From the NCBI GenBank assembly GCA_973895155.1, contig OZ316898.1:6510001-6574000 (forward strand): a stretch of 64,000 nt of DNA, written 5' to 3'. Positions 48,262-64,000 of the stretch are shown piece after piece. A program made the translations under genes and the position numbers. Below the pieces are notes generated by a model. The model was not told the DNA's origin, did not search any database, and saw nothing but the letters and a program-made list of their open reading frames with translations. Source of the DNA: Marsupella aquatica (Eukaryota; Marchantiophyta). The number at the start of each line of letters is the position of its first letter. Position 1 is the first letter of the stretch.

Positions 48262-48594
48262 CTGTGAAATATCACACGTCGAGTCAAACTCCAAACATGC
48301 GCACAGCGGTTCTCTTTTGTTTTCTGGTTGTTAACATTCCTATCTGACGTATGTGATATCTATAATTTAATGAGCATTTGTCGATATAGTGAAAACATAT
48401 GAGACAATTAGTGATAATCATGTAAAATATCACATGTCAAGCTTTAGCTCCAAACATGCGTACATGAATGTCAACATTGTCGAAATTTGTTTCACGATAC
48501 CCACAAGTACCACTAAATTGTTAAGGGATAAGAAGAAAATTATTATGTGGATTACCACATGCCGAGTAAAACCTCCAAGCACGCGCGCACAAAA
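48262..48594 (-). repeat. Right subterminal repeats R1-R3 (~45-50 bp each)
   Basis: R1 about 48262-48306, R2 about 48419-48466, R3 about 48545-48594. Read on the minus strand they give GCATGTTTGGAG (R1, R2) or GCGTGCTTGGAG (R3), then a GTGTGATATTTCACA or ATGTGGTAATCCACAT end that is nearly palindromic. They are inverted relative to L1-L3. Confidence 0.8.
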
Positions 48595-48789
48595 GTCTTT
48601 TCTATCTCTTTACATAGAGTGCTCTACTTTTAGTGAAGTGTGTCTAATGAGAAAAAACTCAAAGTTTTATACAATTTAGAATGAAAAAATGTTCTATATT
48701 TAGCGGGGTTGAAATACTAGATAGGCGAGAAATCGTCACAACCCCAAATTAGCAGATATGGCTTATCTCAATTGAGTTTATCCATAACT

Positions 48790-49460
48790 CTAAAACCCGG
48801 GCTTATCTTCCCTTAACCCAGGCCGGGCCTCCCTCCTCCCTGCTCCAACCCCTCCCTTCACCCGGGCCGGGCCTCCCTCCTCCCCCCCCCCCCGGGCCTC
48901 CCTCCACCCTGGCCGGGCCTCCTTCCCCCCCCCACCCGGGCCTCCCTCCACCCGGGCCGGCCCTCTTTCCTCCCCCCACCCGGCCCTCGTCCGCCCCCTC
49001 CCCGGGCCCCCCTCCACCGGGCCGGGCCTCCCTCCTCCCTGCTCCCACCCCTCCCTTCACCCGGGCCGGGCCTCCCCCCACTCGGGCCTCCTCCCCCCCG
49101 GGCCTCCCTCCACCCGGGCCGGCCTTCCTCCCTCCCCCCACCCGGGCCTCGTCCTCCTCCCCACCCGGTCTCCTCCCCCCCCACCCGGGCCCCCCTCCAC
49201 CAGGGCCGGGCCTCCTCCCTCCCCCGCCCCCCCCCCCACCCGGGCCCCCCTCCACCCGGGCCGGGCCTCCTCCCTCCCCCCACCCGGGCCTTCCTTCACC
49301 CGGGCCGGGCCGGGATGTAAAGCCGGGGCGTAAAGCTGGGGCCGGGGCCGGGGCCGGGTGACAAGAGGTAGGGGGGGGCCGGGCCGGGTCCGGGAAGAGG
49401 CCGGGAGGAGTTCGGGCCGGGCCGGGAGAAGTTCGGGCCGAGCCGGGGAATAATGACGAA
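48790..49460. repeat. GC-rich right subterminal array
   Basis: Tandem CCCGGGCCTCCCTCCACC and CCCGGGCCGGGCCTCC units (about 25-45 bp, variable) with C runs, ending in GGGGCCGGGGCCGGG. All long Gly/Arg/Pro frames here (up to 286 codons on the minus strand) are translations of this array and were not called as genes. Confidence 0.85.
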
Positions 49461-49548
49461 TATGCGTCAAATGAGAACATTTCAGGCCGGCAAATGCCGA
49501 GTTTACGTGCCCGGCAACTCGGCAAGTTGCCCGTCACATCAAACCGGG

Positions 49549-49556
49549 AACGCAAC
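49549..49556. repeat. 8-bp target-site duplication of the large hAT element, right
   Basis: AACGCAAC immediately after the right terminus CAAACCGGG; identical to 39688-39695. Confidence 0.93.
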
Positions 49557-50597
49557 CTTCTGTTAATTCCAGTTTTGCCATGCCCGTTTATGTGACTCTG
49601 ATCGAGATGGGACGATCGGTGCTGTCCTTGCAGTTTGGGGCTGGGTGGGGGCTGCTGCTGCACACCTCAAACCCACCAGTTCTGGCTTGGGGGAGGCACC
49701 TTCTGGTGAGCCTGGAGCTCGGGTTTGAAATTGGCACAGGCTGGTGGGGGTCAAAAAAGATCAACGGCAAGCACCTCTTGCTAAGGACATTGTCGTGCAA
49801 ACATTCCCCTGGACGGTTGGGGATGCTCTTACTGTATATACAATCCAGCCCAAATCGGTCGAACAGTTAACAGAATCTTTCTTGGGCTGTAGTATGCAAT
49901 CCCACCCAAATTAGGCCATGATCGATCACATACAACCCAGGTTTTGGACCGAACTTACACTGATGTAAGGGCAGTCCCAACAAGGCCAGGGCAGAAGGGA
50001 ACCCTCCTTTGCTATTTTGATACAAAGCATCATTTGCACGTTTTGATTCCTCTTCCCATTTTCCCTGTCACCCTAGACTCTCACGGGGGACACTTCAATT
50101 CATCAACCGTCTCCTCCGTCAACCCCCAGCCATTTTCGCCTCACATCCTTTCTACCTCTCTGTCCAGATGAACAGACAACACCATTGTCTATCTAAAGCC
50201 CTTCCCTTGCTCGGGAAATGTTGGATTAAACTAATTGTTTTCCTGGCCAGTTGTGAATTTCGAATGCAGAAAACACTGTCCAGGCTGTGCTGGGGATTAT
50301 GGAAAATACAGCAAACATACGAACAGCAAGTTCACACTGTCCTTTTAAGTCAAAGTAAACCTTGTTTCGACTCTTCTACGCGCACCTCGCTGCTTTGCAA
50401 ACAAATGTGCTTTGTACCTACCGGACCTAATGCTCTCTCACAGTCAGGTCATTATCGGGATAACTCAAGATGGGGGTCATTGTAAGCCATGTCTTGATTA
50501 AAGAAAACCAGCTGCCTTTGATTGACATGATTTAGACTGACAGTGACAAGCAACAAGACCGCGAACTTTTGGAGTTGAACTCAATCTTGTTGGATTG
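49557..50597. other. Intergenic right of the hAT element
   Basis: No gene recognised; the frames on both strands have no family resemblance. The right part is the 3' flank of the omega-amidase gene. Confidence 0.45.
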
Positions 50598-53500
50598 TCA
50601 CTCACTTCTTTTGTCCACAAGTGCATACAGATCGCCTCTTCTTTGGCTGTCCAATGGCATGTTCAACCTGCAGATAGCACAATGCATGGAAGGATTAGCT
50701 ATTTTAGGCGCCAAACATCACCATTTAGCAAGACCGCGCGAGGACTACAGAATGACGACAAATCCTCCATAATTGAAACTCCTATCGCGCATAAGCTCAG
50801 GATAAAGCAGGTCTACAAAGAAATTGCGTTTCTTCAACAGAAGACTTGCCTGCCATGGTTAGATATTTACGAAACAAAGTACAACCTTGTTGCTGAGCGC
50901 TTCAGGCAGGGAAGTTAATACAAACCTTCTTTTACTAATTTGCGAGTAATCAATCTCGCCAAATATGGTGGCTTCTTTGTCCTCTGTTGTTGCCACAATC
51001 TCTCCAAACTGTCAGCGAAACAAAAACTTAATTAAACCATGATGTTGATATTGTTGGTCGATTGACTCATCATGGTGGAATCAGAATGGGAAATAAACAC
51101 AGAAGAGTCAAACTTGGATGGTCATTGTAAAAACGCCTCAACTCAGGTGCAACAATTGCTTCTCGCCAAAGGTATTTCTGAATTTTGCAGCTGAGCTTGA
51201 TTCTACCTCTAAACCGTCTAGCAAGTGACCATCAAAGGAAAATTTGTTTCTTTACTCACGGGTCCAACAATAGTAGAGTGACCCCATGCAATGTAGCCAG
51301 CTGCATTATCCCGCGCAGGAGAACAAGTGACGACATACAGCTGTAACATCAACAGACATCAGTATGTGCCTTACTCCTACTTCTTTCGTACAAAGGCGAG
51401 AAACCGTGGGGAACAACTGCAGCCAATAAATTCCAGGAGAGTTCACAATTCCTCATCTACAGAGTAAGAAAGCCACCCACCTGATTATCCACAGCCCTGA
51501 TCGATAGATGATAGACGCGTTTGATGAGGTCACAAATATACAGAACAATCGAAGTCATCAGTAAGCTCGCAGCTGACAACGCTGAGGGTAAACTTATCAA
51601 CATCCAGATTCTCACTATATTTTCTGTACAACTTCCTGAGATGACCGACATTGAAATGTACTACAAAATAGATTGCCACAAGTAATATCTGATCCCGATT
51701 ACTAAATTGTGAGGGGAAGGTTCACAGCACAGCATGATGATGACTATTTCCCGCACTGAAGCCCCTAAGACGGATCGGAAAATCTCAATAACCAAAAACA
51801 TTTGACCAAAGAGCTTGATATCTTATACAACTTGAGGACAACTACCAATGAGTGCGAACCCCAAAAGGCTACCACAGCTTGGAAGTTCTTATACCGTGCT
51901 TTCTGCAGAAGCTCCCAATGAAGTGGCCCCGTGGTCATGTTGAAAGCTCCTGGGTAAGCTATCAAATGAACACCTGTGAAAGACCATTTCCAGTCATGAA
52001 ACACAGAAAACTGGAGAACAAAACCTTATTGCACTTTCTCTTAAAACATCTCCATGTCCATTCATTTCCTCTTCTCGAAAACTTCAGGACTTTTCCAAAT
52101 CCAAAACTATTGCATTTAAGTGTTATCCCAGCATCAACGGATGTACTTAGTGGCAACAAGATATGAACCTCGTGTAGCATACAGCATGGCCATCTCGGAA
52201 AATCGGATGTCATAGCAGATACCAACACCGATCCGCCCAACATCTGCCACAGGCAACCATTGATAAGTCAATCTGTAAAAGGAAGCGCGAAGAGGGTGCC
52301 ACAGCAACTTAATTTGCTTGCTGATTTCAATACCAGGATTGAACACATTAAAGGACAGTCATATGTCTACAGAAGGTGGTTTCTTCACATTATAAAGAGT
52401 ATTACTCAACCATATGTTTTGTGTTGACTTGATATGCGTGGGTAGTGACATTTAAGAGTGAATGAGTCCTCTATACTCTGTTGTCTATTGCGCCTAAGTT
52501 GTCATCTTAAGAGCGTTCACGAGACGTCTCGAATGTATCGGCCCTGGTAAATGAGCGTCATCTACTCATATCACCAAGACTGGGCAGAGTTTCCGTCACT
52601 TTGCCTAAGTAGCAGTTTTGAAGCACTTTGGATACCTGTCTCGACGACAGTCAAGCCTTCACCAGGAGAAAGTGTTGCTGATTCCTTAAACGTAATCTGC
52701 CCTGGAATATCAATATCGAACAGGTGCACCTGTTGAAATGCCAAGATGTCATGAGTAAGCTTTCAAGCTCCCAAGCAAGGAAGGCTTCACATCAGGCTAA
52801 AATATCTGAAAAATAGGAAAAACAGCAAGGTGCAAAGATACCTTTCTGTGCTTGCCTTTGAGCTCTCCATCCTTTCCAAAGATGTAACAGGTGTTGTACA
52901 ACCGATCATTATTTCTTTCAGGGATTGATCCACCTATGATTGTTACTCCCTTCTTCTGTGCAACATCTGCTAGCATGGCAGAAGAAGGTCCAGCACTGCC
53001 CGCTCCATCACTTTCTTCCGCATATGTAGGAAAACTGTCATTTGAATATGGGCAGTTCCACATCTCCTACACAACCACATCTAAGATCGAGTTATTACAT
53101 ACTACAAGAGGGTCTCAAACGCCGATTTGGCTCACGCATATTTTTCCAGCCCTGCACACCATTTCTCACAATGCAAACTCTGAAGAGGAGTTATTCAAAC
53201 ATGCTTCAGCAAGTGACGAATAAAATATCAACACGATAAGTAGGGAAGTAACGAGCTTTGACGCGAGAACATCTGCTAAGATTATGGTGCTCACCGGTAA
53301 CACAATGAGTTGCGCACCGTTGTCCGCAGCTGATTCGATTACTTCCCTTGCATGTGCTATATTGGTTTCCTTGTCTGCCACCACAGAAAGCTGACAAACT
53401 GCAACTTTATACTGCACATATCAAAATCAAACCATCAGCTAATGCGCATCAACAATCTGGATGATCAAAAACTGATCCTATCGGACATGATTTAGACGGG

Positions 53501-54695
53501 GCAAGCGGGGAGGGCATGAGATAAGCCTTAGCTCTCATGACCCTACATATTTAACATCTGATACAACCCATTATCACCATCACCTGTCATTTCCAATAGT
53601 CACCTCGTCATCACTCGTCCCCCTGTGATTACTAAATCTGAATATGCTCTCAACGTATAGAATTTGAATTGCACAGTCAGCTCCAAGGCGGCCATTGTCG
53701 CCAGATCGGAGCTACATTTGTCGGGCAGAATGTCGTAACATCTCCTCAATTTCGCTGAATTGAGCGAGAGAACAGCCATATTTGTTGCCACCCGAGACCT
53801 CTCTAGACTTCGAGATATTGATGAAATAGAATTTGGGAATGGACTTTGCCTTACCTTATTTACGGAAAGGTCAAGAGCCTTTGGGCCTACCTATAGAGAA
53901 TGCTACGTTGGAGAATTCCAACATAAACTAGGAATTAAGAGGGACACGAGAGTTTCATGCTTTTATGAGACAAGACAATTACCAATTAACCTCGTCTCCC
54001 TAAATTATCCGATGATACCACATAGCGTTCTTTTAGAAAAGCTTTCTCGGATGGCTTTCCTAGATCAGATTCCTAACATCTTACAGGCAGAATTGAGCAT
54101 CAATGTTCATGCAGACAACATCAAGTAATCCTTGGAGCTCTATCTCCCAAAGTCCAAACGATCCCCTCTACAATACATGAAAGCAGACCTACAGTTCTGG
54201 TCCCACAAAACCATCTGACCATCCGAAAATTTGTCACAGACGTTTATTACAATTTTCATTTCCACAATTCACCACCAATGAGAACGATACTCCCTACGGA
54301 ACTTCCTCCACCACGCCAAACAGCGATCAGATGACGGAACGAGGGGACGAGCTAACGAGCGAATGAGCAAATCCATCCAAAAAAAAGGTTCAGCGTGAGT
54401 TTATAGAGAGATCAAACATGACCTATTGGCCTACCTTTTCCACGCCATGCGGAGGAGGAGCCAGAGGCTGCGCCGGTGGAATCCTGGCCTGAGAGGCAGC
54501 GGCCATCGTGACCTTGGCGACGACGCTGCCCGACCTCCAGTGAGAAAGGGGCTCAGACCGGCGGAACGCGAAGCTCCGTTGGGAAAAAGGGCGAGGAGAA
54601 CGAATTGGCGGTCGTCGGGATTGATCTACAAGGCTTCTCCGCACGCGTTTCTGCAATCCCTGGGTGACGCTTGAAGCTCGAATCAACAATCCCAT
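50598..54695 (-). CDS. NIT2: Omega-amidase (nitrilase superfamily, NIT2 type), 10 exons, ~366 aa
   Basis: Hydrolyses alpha-ketoglutaramate and alpha-ketosuccinamate to 2-oxo acids and ammonia, recycling products of glutamine and asparagine transamination. Exons: 54695-54435, 53411-53295, 53066-52842, 52729-52636, 52243-52169, 51973-51895, 51496-51481, 51340-51260, 51008-50926, 50667-50598; all phases agree. The first ~60 residues are Arg/Ser-rich (a plastid or mitochondrial transit peptide), followed by a second in-frame Met ([11 protein letters not shown]) that would give a cytosolic form. Catalytic triad: Glu in VLPEMWN (across exons 2/3), Lys in GKHRKVHLFD, Cys in [27 protein letters not shown] and [17 protein letters not shown] are typical. 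Exon 7 is only 16 nt (RAVDNQ). The ATG at 54695 is preferred over a TTG two codons upstream. Confidence 0.93.
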
Positions 54696-54800
54696 TCTCA
54701 AACTCGAAGCTCCCCCATGACTGCAGCAGTGCCAGCCTCTTCACTATCGGAGCTACTGACCTTCAGTGACATAGCTCACGGGTGCTGTCATGCTGTGATC

Positions 54801-54826
54801 AGCTCAGCTCAGCTCAGCTCAGCTCC
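54801..54826. repeat. AGCTC microsatellite
   Basis: Five consecutive AGCTC units just upstream of the omega-amidase start. Confidence 0.85.
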
Positions 54827-54864
54827 AGAGCTTTTACCGTAGTGCTTGAGGGCAGGGTACTTTA

Positions 54865-55205
54865 AGGTTTTTTTTATTTTAGCAAATGTGGCGAATGTCA
54901 GCCTTTCTCAAGGTTTAGAGGACATGCTAGGAATAGTTTTTATCTCTTGTTCCTTAATTATTTCTTGACCTTCAGATATCCCTAGATTTAGAGTACATGC
55001 TGGGAATATTTTTTATATCTTTTTCCTGAGTTATTTCTTGACCTTCAGATATCCTTAGATTTACCCAATACAATCTATGGGGTACATGATTTTGTGGGAA
55101 AGTGGCTAATGACAAACATAGAATCCACCCAGTTTTGCCAAAAGTGGCAACACATTTTAGGGAGGTGGGCTAATATTTGCACCTAAAAAATACTCTACTT
55201 CGGGG
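54865..55205 (+). repeat. Dispersed repeat, copy 2 (partner at 15570-15850)
   Basis: Same block order as the 15.6-kb copy, and internally duplicated: TTGACCTTCAGATATCC followed by TAGATTTA occurs at about 54968 and 55038. Confidence 0.5.
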
Positions 55206-55944
55206 CAAGAAAGTGTATGTCCCTTGTTCTGCATTTGGTTTCCAAAGGTTTTGTGTAGGATAAGTCCTGTAGTCTTTATGCTTGAGAGTACTCCTTTTCT
55301 ACGTAAGGTTGTTAGACATTTACTTTGAGATCTAAAGTTACAACTATAACTATAGTTAGGGTTGACCTTAGTCATGAACTAGGTTGCACACTATATCACA
55401 GACAATGTTTGCTTGGATTCTTGTAGAGGCTAGTTGAGAGATAGGGAGATCTTGTATTGCAAAGACTCAATATAGCGACGGGCCTAGAGTGTAGTAAAGC
55501 TTTCGTGTGTTTGCATGGAAGGAGCCTCAGCAGAGATGAACCACATATCTATGTGTGTCAACTACTTGTGCGTTGAATGTTCAAGGGCCTATCGTTGTGG
55601 ATGTTATCTTTGCTCAACAAAAGGCAGGTAGGACGAGCCTTCACTCCCTTTCCTCCTCGTCACAGTTGCCGCACAAAGGCAGATCTGAATATAAGACATA
55701 GCCTGGACCACGTCTAATTGGTAGTCGCTCCCCTTGGAGAACTCACAACACCAACAGGTTAAATGGAGGAAGTCACTCATTGTCTTTCTATGTCAACTCT
55801 CCTGGGATCTCAAGATTAGCCCACGGCCTTAGAATAGGCTTGAGTTCACCCACCATCCATTGTAATGTCGTCTCATTTTCCTGGCCGATTTGCTAGCGCT
55901 CAGCATCGACTGGTGGTTGGGTTACAACTATGAGGAACAGTATT

Positions 55945-56165
55945 TTATTTTTACAGGGGAATTTTGTGAAACCCCACGTAAAGGGAGGCAACAGAAGGCA
56001 GTTCCAACATTTGAACCCAAGACTTATGAGTCTCTACTCAAGTGAGCAACCACTCAGCCATGTCTGCTTTGGCTATGAGGCACCGTACTTAAATAGTGTG
56101 CTTGAGTGTTGATTTTATTTTATTTTAGTTTAAGGGGAAATCTGTGAAATGCCACAAAAAGGGAA
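55945..56165 (-). mobile_element. tRNA-derived SINE-like fragments
   Basis: On the minus strand, ACATGGCTGAGTGGTTGC resembles the start of a tRNA-Ser/Leu-type A box and CTTGGGTTCAAATGTTGG a B box. A body ending in GTGGGGTTTCACAAAATTCC follows, then an A/T-rich tail. A second copy of the tail (GAAATCTGTGAAATGCCAC on the plus strand) at 56112-56165 suggests a tandem or nested insertion. Confidence 0.45.
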
Positions 56166-57189
56166 GAGTCAGCCACAATAGTTGAATACTTGCAAGGAGT
56201 AAGTTGTGTTTGGAAATGAGCATTGTGTTCAGATACTGGCGTTATGATATGATTCATGAATTTTGTACCTTTTGTGCTTCATGCATAACACTTTAGGGGG
56301 TCAAAACTCAAACACAACGGTCTAGTGTTAAACAAACACTTTGTTCAAGTTATTATGTCTTTCTTGTCATGGACCCCCAAAAAAGTCATTTTCAGACAAT
56401 GCCATGGTGCTATGTTTCTGGGAAAACCTGGCTTTGTGGAAATCAAGCCAGGAGCCCAAGGACAATGAGGTCTGATAATTGACATGCCACCAAAGCCAAA
56501 CTAAGTCTGGTTAAAGAACTTTATGGCGTTGGGGTTATCTATTATATGCTCAAGATTTGTTGAGGTGTGGAGGCTCAGAGGGAATGTTTGAAATATCCCA
56601 AACAATAGGGGGTGGGATGGCATGGGGTGGGGAGCAGTAGAAGCCCGAATCCTACACCATGCTAGGGGGTTTCATTTCCACAAAAATTACATATCACATG
56701 CAACGAAATATAGGGTCATTTTATTGTTGAGAAAAACAATAGGGTCTTTTAAATCAAATTTTGAGACTTATAAAAACATTAAGGTACTTATAACCAATTT
56801 TTTAGAATATTCTAACAATATTTCAATTTTATAGAGGTTAATTGAGGCCTAAAAAGGTCACAGGTGATGGGGAGGCATCCATATAATGGGACCCCCAAGA
56901 CACCATGTAAGGCTCTACCTTTCATATCTGGGGCACTATACTCAGATGCCAATGTCCCAATATTCCAAGAAATAAGGGCAAGGGGGAAGAGGAGAGCAAA
57001 AACTGTAGAGCCCAAGTCCACCATGTAAGGCTCCCCTTTTCATATTTGTGGCTCTGAGCCTCCCACACGGGCTTTGGAGAGCCTTACATGGTAGAGCCCA
57101 AATCCACCATGGAGCCTCCCTTTGGGCTTTGGTGAACCCCCTTATGAGATGGGACACCGTGCAAAAGTTGGTGGACACTAGAATCTTAA

Positions 57190-57375
57190 ATTCAGATTCT
57201 TACTTGCCACAATGAAGACCACTACTACGGTTACATTTGTTGGGACAACTCGCTTGCCACAATGAAGACCATTACCAGGGTTACACTTGTTTGGACAACT
57301 CACATGCGACAGGGAAGCCAGATACCACTGGTACACTTGTTTGGACAACTAGTACACTTTTTGGGACAACTAAAG
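57190..57375. repeat. ~60-bp repeats with TTGGGACAACT
   Basis: CTTGCCACAATGAAGACCA ... GGTTACA.TTGTTGGGACAACTC occurs at about 57204-57252 and 57251-57302, with weaker third and fourth copies to 57375. A related sequence is at about 39233-39305. Confidence 0.55.
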
Positions 57376-57515
57376 TACAATAAACTGCACTTGTGTGGAT
57401 AAGCACACCGTAAGTAGCATTCAGAAATGTAAAGCAACCAATCCCCTTAGGCCACACTTGTGGGGACAAATAATGTAGCAATCAAAAATGTAAATTGTAA
57501 GTGACATTCAGTAGT

Positions 57516-57790
57516 GTCTTCACCTTCAATGTGTGTGGGCATGCAATAGCAGAGAACATTGAATGGCAGGGCTCTGTGTATACAGGCAATGATGGTCAAC
57601 AAGGCGGAAGACGTAGACTCTCTTGTCTTCACCTTCAATGTGTGTGGGCATGCAATAGCAGAGAACATTGAATGGCAGGGCTCTGTGTATACAGGCAATG
57701 ATGGTCAACAAGGCGGAAGACGTAGACTCTCTTGTCTTCACCTTCTCTGTGTGGGGCATGCAATACTGAATGGCAGGACTCAAATCACGT
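57516..57790. repeat. Three-copy 109-bp tandem repeat
   Basis: Units start at 57516, 57625 and 57734 with GTCTTCACCTTC. The first two are near identical, including GGGCATGCAATAGCAGAGAA and GGCGGAAGACGTAGACTCTC; the third is truncated and diverged. The period is constant and there are no unique spacers, so it is not a CRISPR. Confidence 0.85.
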
Positions 57791-59221
57791 GTCCAGAACT
57801 TGACTGTACCTCTGACTTGGCGGTCCCAGCTTACTCAAATGGCGTGTCAAGCAGGCAATGTACCGGGACGTTCACTATACACAATTCCAACAATTCCTAA
57901 ATCAACCTGGAAAATTATAGCCAGAAAATGCTAGAAAAGCCGAGTCAAAACTGGTGAAGGCAGTTGTCTCCTTATTCTCCATTGAATTCTATGGCTCGTT
58001 CCAGTAGCGTCGGTTCTGAAGTCGAACTCCTCATGTCAATCAGACGATCCAAACAACTTCGTGAACAGGGCTGAGGCTTTCATTGACACCAAACTAGAAG
58101 ATGACCTAAGACGGGCTTCCATCAGTGGGCGATTATGTGAACCATGTCACATATTTTCACTCGCCAGAGGTTTTCGAGGCACGCAACTACCGCTGGATGA
58201 AAATCATGCAAATGGGAAATATAGCTAGAGTCGATGCAATTATAAGATATTTGACCTGTGTACAATCAAATATCTAACCTACCTTCGGTATAATTTAGAT
58301 AGCCAATTCAAACTTCGCAAAATGTTACAGAAATCTTTTACCCAAAAATACCACCGGTCTTCAAGACAATACGTATGCAGTCGCATCCCGGTTAGGTGGG
58401 GGCTTTGCTTTTCACAACTTGTCAACAGAACAACAAAAGCAGAAGACAAGCAAACTCGGTGATGGAAAAATTTATATGGAAAGAAACAATTCAAAAGAAT
58501 GAAGCTACATATGAATTAAGTTTAGAACTAGATCTCAGAGTGCTATGGTATTTGCAGCTTGCTGAATCAATTTGGCTCCACGAGCCCACTTTTCCTTCTT
58601 GACAACTACTTGATTGCCTAAAAAATTGCCTGCCTCCACATCCCTCCGACTCACAATGTAAGCTATAATATCGTCAGGGACCACAATAGTGCTCCAGACA
58701 GAAATAGACACTCATTGCTAGTAAATAATGTGATGTGGCCAGTATGGACTATACTACTCGGATGTCACAGTCAGAATTCATTTGAATTTTGGCTGCAGGT
58801 TACCAAATCCTGTTAGCTGATTTCCTAACCCATCTAATATCTCTCACTACATATTGTCAGGGTCGTCCACCCTCAATCGATCGTACAGTTGATGTAGGCA
58901 GGCAACTTGGCTCTAAAGGAAAGAACTCTTGTTGCGAGTCTCGGATTCCGATTGCGGTCTTGCAATTAATCTGGGAGTATACATCATCATCATCAAGCTA
59001 CGTTACATGCCATCCCCAAGTATGGAATGACCTTGGAGCACTTCTCGGACGCTAGGATTTCCGACGCCAGACCCAGCTTCATGGAAAAGCATTCTAATAA
59101 ACCTACCCTGGAGTGAAATTTGGGACGGCACGTCTCTTTTCAAGTGGACCCACTCAACCGCATTTTCTCTCATGAGACATGATCTATATAATACAAATCC
59201 TTTTCTTAATGACTGCCTTCC

Positions 59222-63951
<4,730 letters not shown>

Positions 63952-64000
63952 TCACTTATTCTCTTCACACTGCAACAACAATCAATCAAATCAATGATCG

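Larger units (their letters stand above)
39696..49548. mobile_element. Complete 9,853-bp hAT transposon carrying kinase and RING genes
   Basis: Perfect 8-bp flanking duplication AACGCAAC and inverted termini CCCGGTTTG (left) and CAAACCGGG (right) define the borders to the base. From the left: GC-rich array (39720-40320), TATA box, a 5' UTR intron holding three ~50-bp repeats, a protein kinase ORF (+), a coiled-coil RING ORF (+), a BED/DUF659/hAT transposase (-), three inverted copies of the same ~50-bp repeats, and a second GC-rich array. The genes converge at about 44.9 kb. The kinase and RING genes are cargo: they lie between the ends, not outside. The transposase has multiple lesions, so this copy is not autonomous. 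The 298-bp element at 19208 belongs to the same family. Confidence 0.93.
54696..59221. other. Intergenic between omega-amidase and PECT, repeat-rich
   Basis: No gene recognised. Holds an AGCTC microsatellite, the second copy of the 15.6-kb dispersed repeat, SINE-like pieces, a set of ~60-bp repeats at 57190-57375 and a three-copy 109-bp tandem repeat. The stretch 55250-55900 and 58000-59200 show nothing I could name. Confidence 0.45.

Noticed and set aside
48803-49663. Long Gly/Arg/Pro-rich minus-strand frames (up to 286 codons)
   Set aside because: They are translations of the GC-rich subterminal array of the hAT element; every frame stays open because of composition.
57516-57790. Possible CRISPR-like array
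   Set aside because: Units are directly abutting 109-bp copies with no unique spacers, and the genome is eukaryotic.

Overview
This is a 64 kb piece of a plant nuclear genome, most likely a moss. Supporting this: small GT-AG exons (down to 16-17 nt); single-copy plant genes (GH20 beta-hexosaminidase, IMP dehydrogenase, APC11, omega-amidase, ethanolamine-phosphate cytidylyltransferase); a broken PPR-DYW gene whose repeat phrasing resembles the large moss DYW family; and a SPATA17-like IQ-motif gene expected only in plants with swimming sperm. I did not fix the species. All protein assignments come from reading translated exons against remembered families; no search was run.

Layout: 1-4 kb repeats; 4.05-10.3 kb beta-hexosaminidase (+, 15 exons); 10.3-22.9 kb mostly repeats, with one orphan ORF on the minus strand (12.8-13.7 kb) and a 298-bp non-autonomous hAT element (19208-19505); 23.0-25.0 kb PPR-DYW pseudogene (+); 27.7-29.85 kb IMPDH (-, 4 exons); 30.5-33.45 kb SPATA17-like (-, 4 exons); 35.26-35.86 kb APC11 (-); 36-39.7 kb repeats; 39696-49548 a complete 9,853-bp hAT transposon; 50.6-54.7 kb omega-amidase (-, 10 exons); 54.7-59.2 kb repeats; 59.2-63.9 kb PECT (-, 9 exons).

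The outstanding object is the 9.85-kb hAT element. It has a perfect 8-bp target-site duplication (AACGCAAC at both borders), matching termini (CCCGGTTTG), GC-rich subterminal arrays, and six ~45-50-bp subterminal repeats, three per side in inverted orientation. The right half encodes a BED/DUF659/hAT transposase on the minus strand. The left half encodes, on the plus strand, a full-motif protein kinase with a non-RD HCD loop, followed by a coiled-coil RING-finger protein that seems to be a downstream exon or partner of the kinase. A kinase plus RING module is not part of the normal hAT toolkit. The copy here carries inactivating lesions: a 299-bp frameshifting duplication, a 1-bp shift and a stop in the transposase, and one in-frame stop in each cargo ORF. 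The 298-bp element at 19.2 kb has the same ends and its own perfect 8-bp TSD (ATCTCTAG), so it is a deletion derivative of the same family and shows that the family has moved.

The housekeeping genes are unrelated to each other in pathway and show no operon-like logic. Intergenic DNA is rich in two- and three-copy tandem duplications (period about 27-300 bp) and in tRNA-derived SINE-like fragments.
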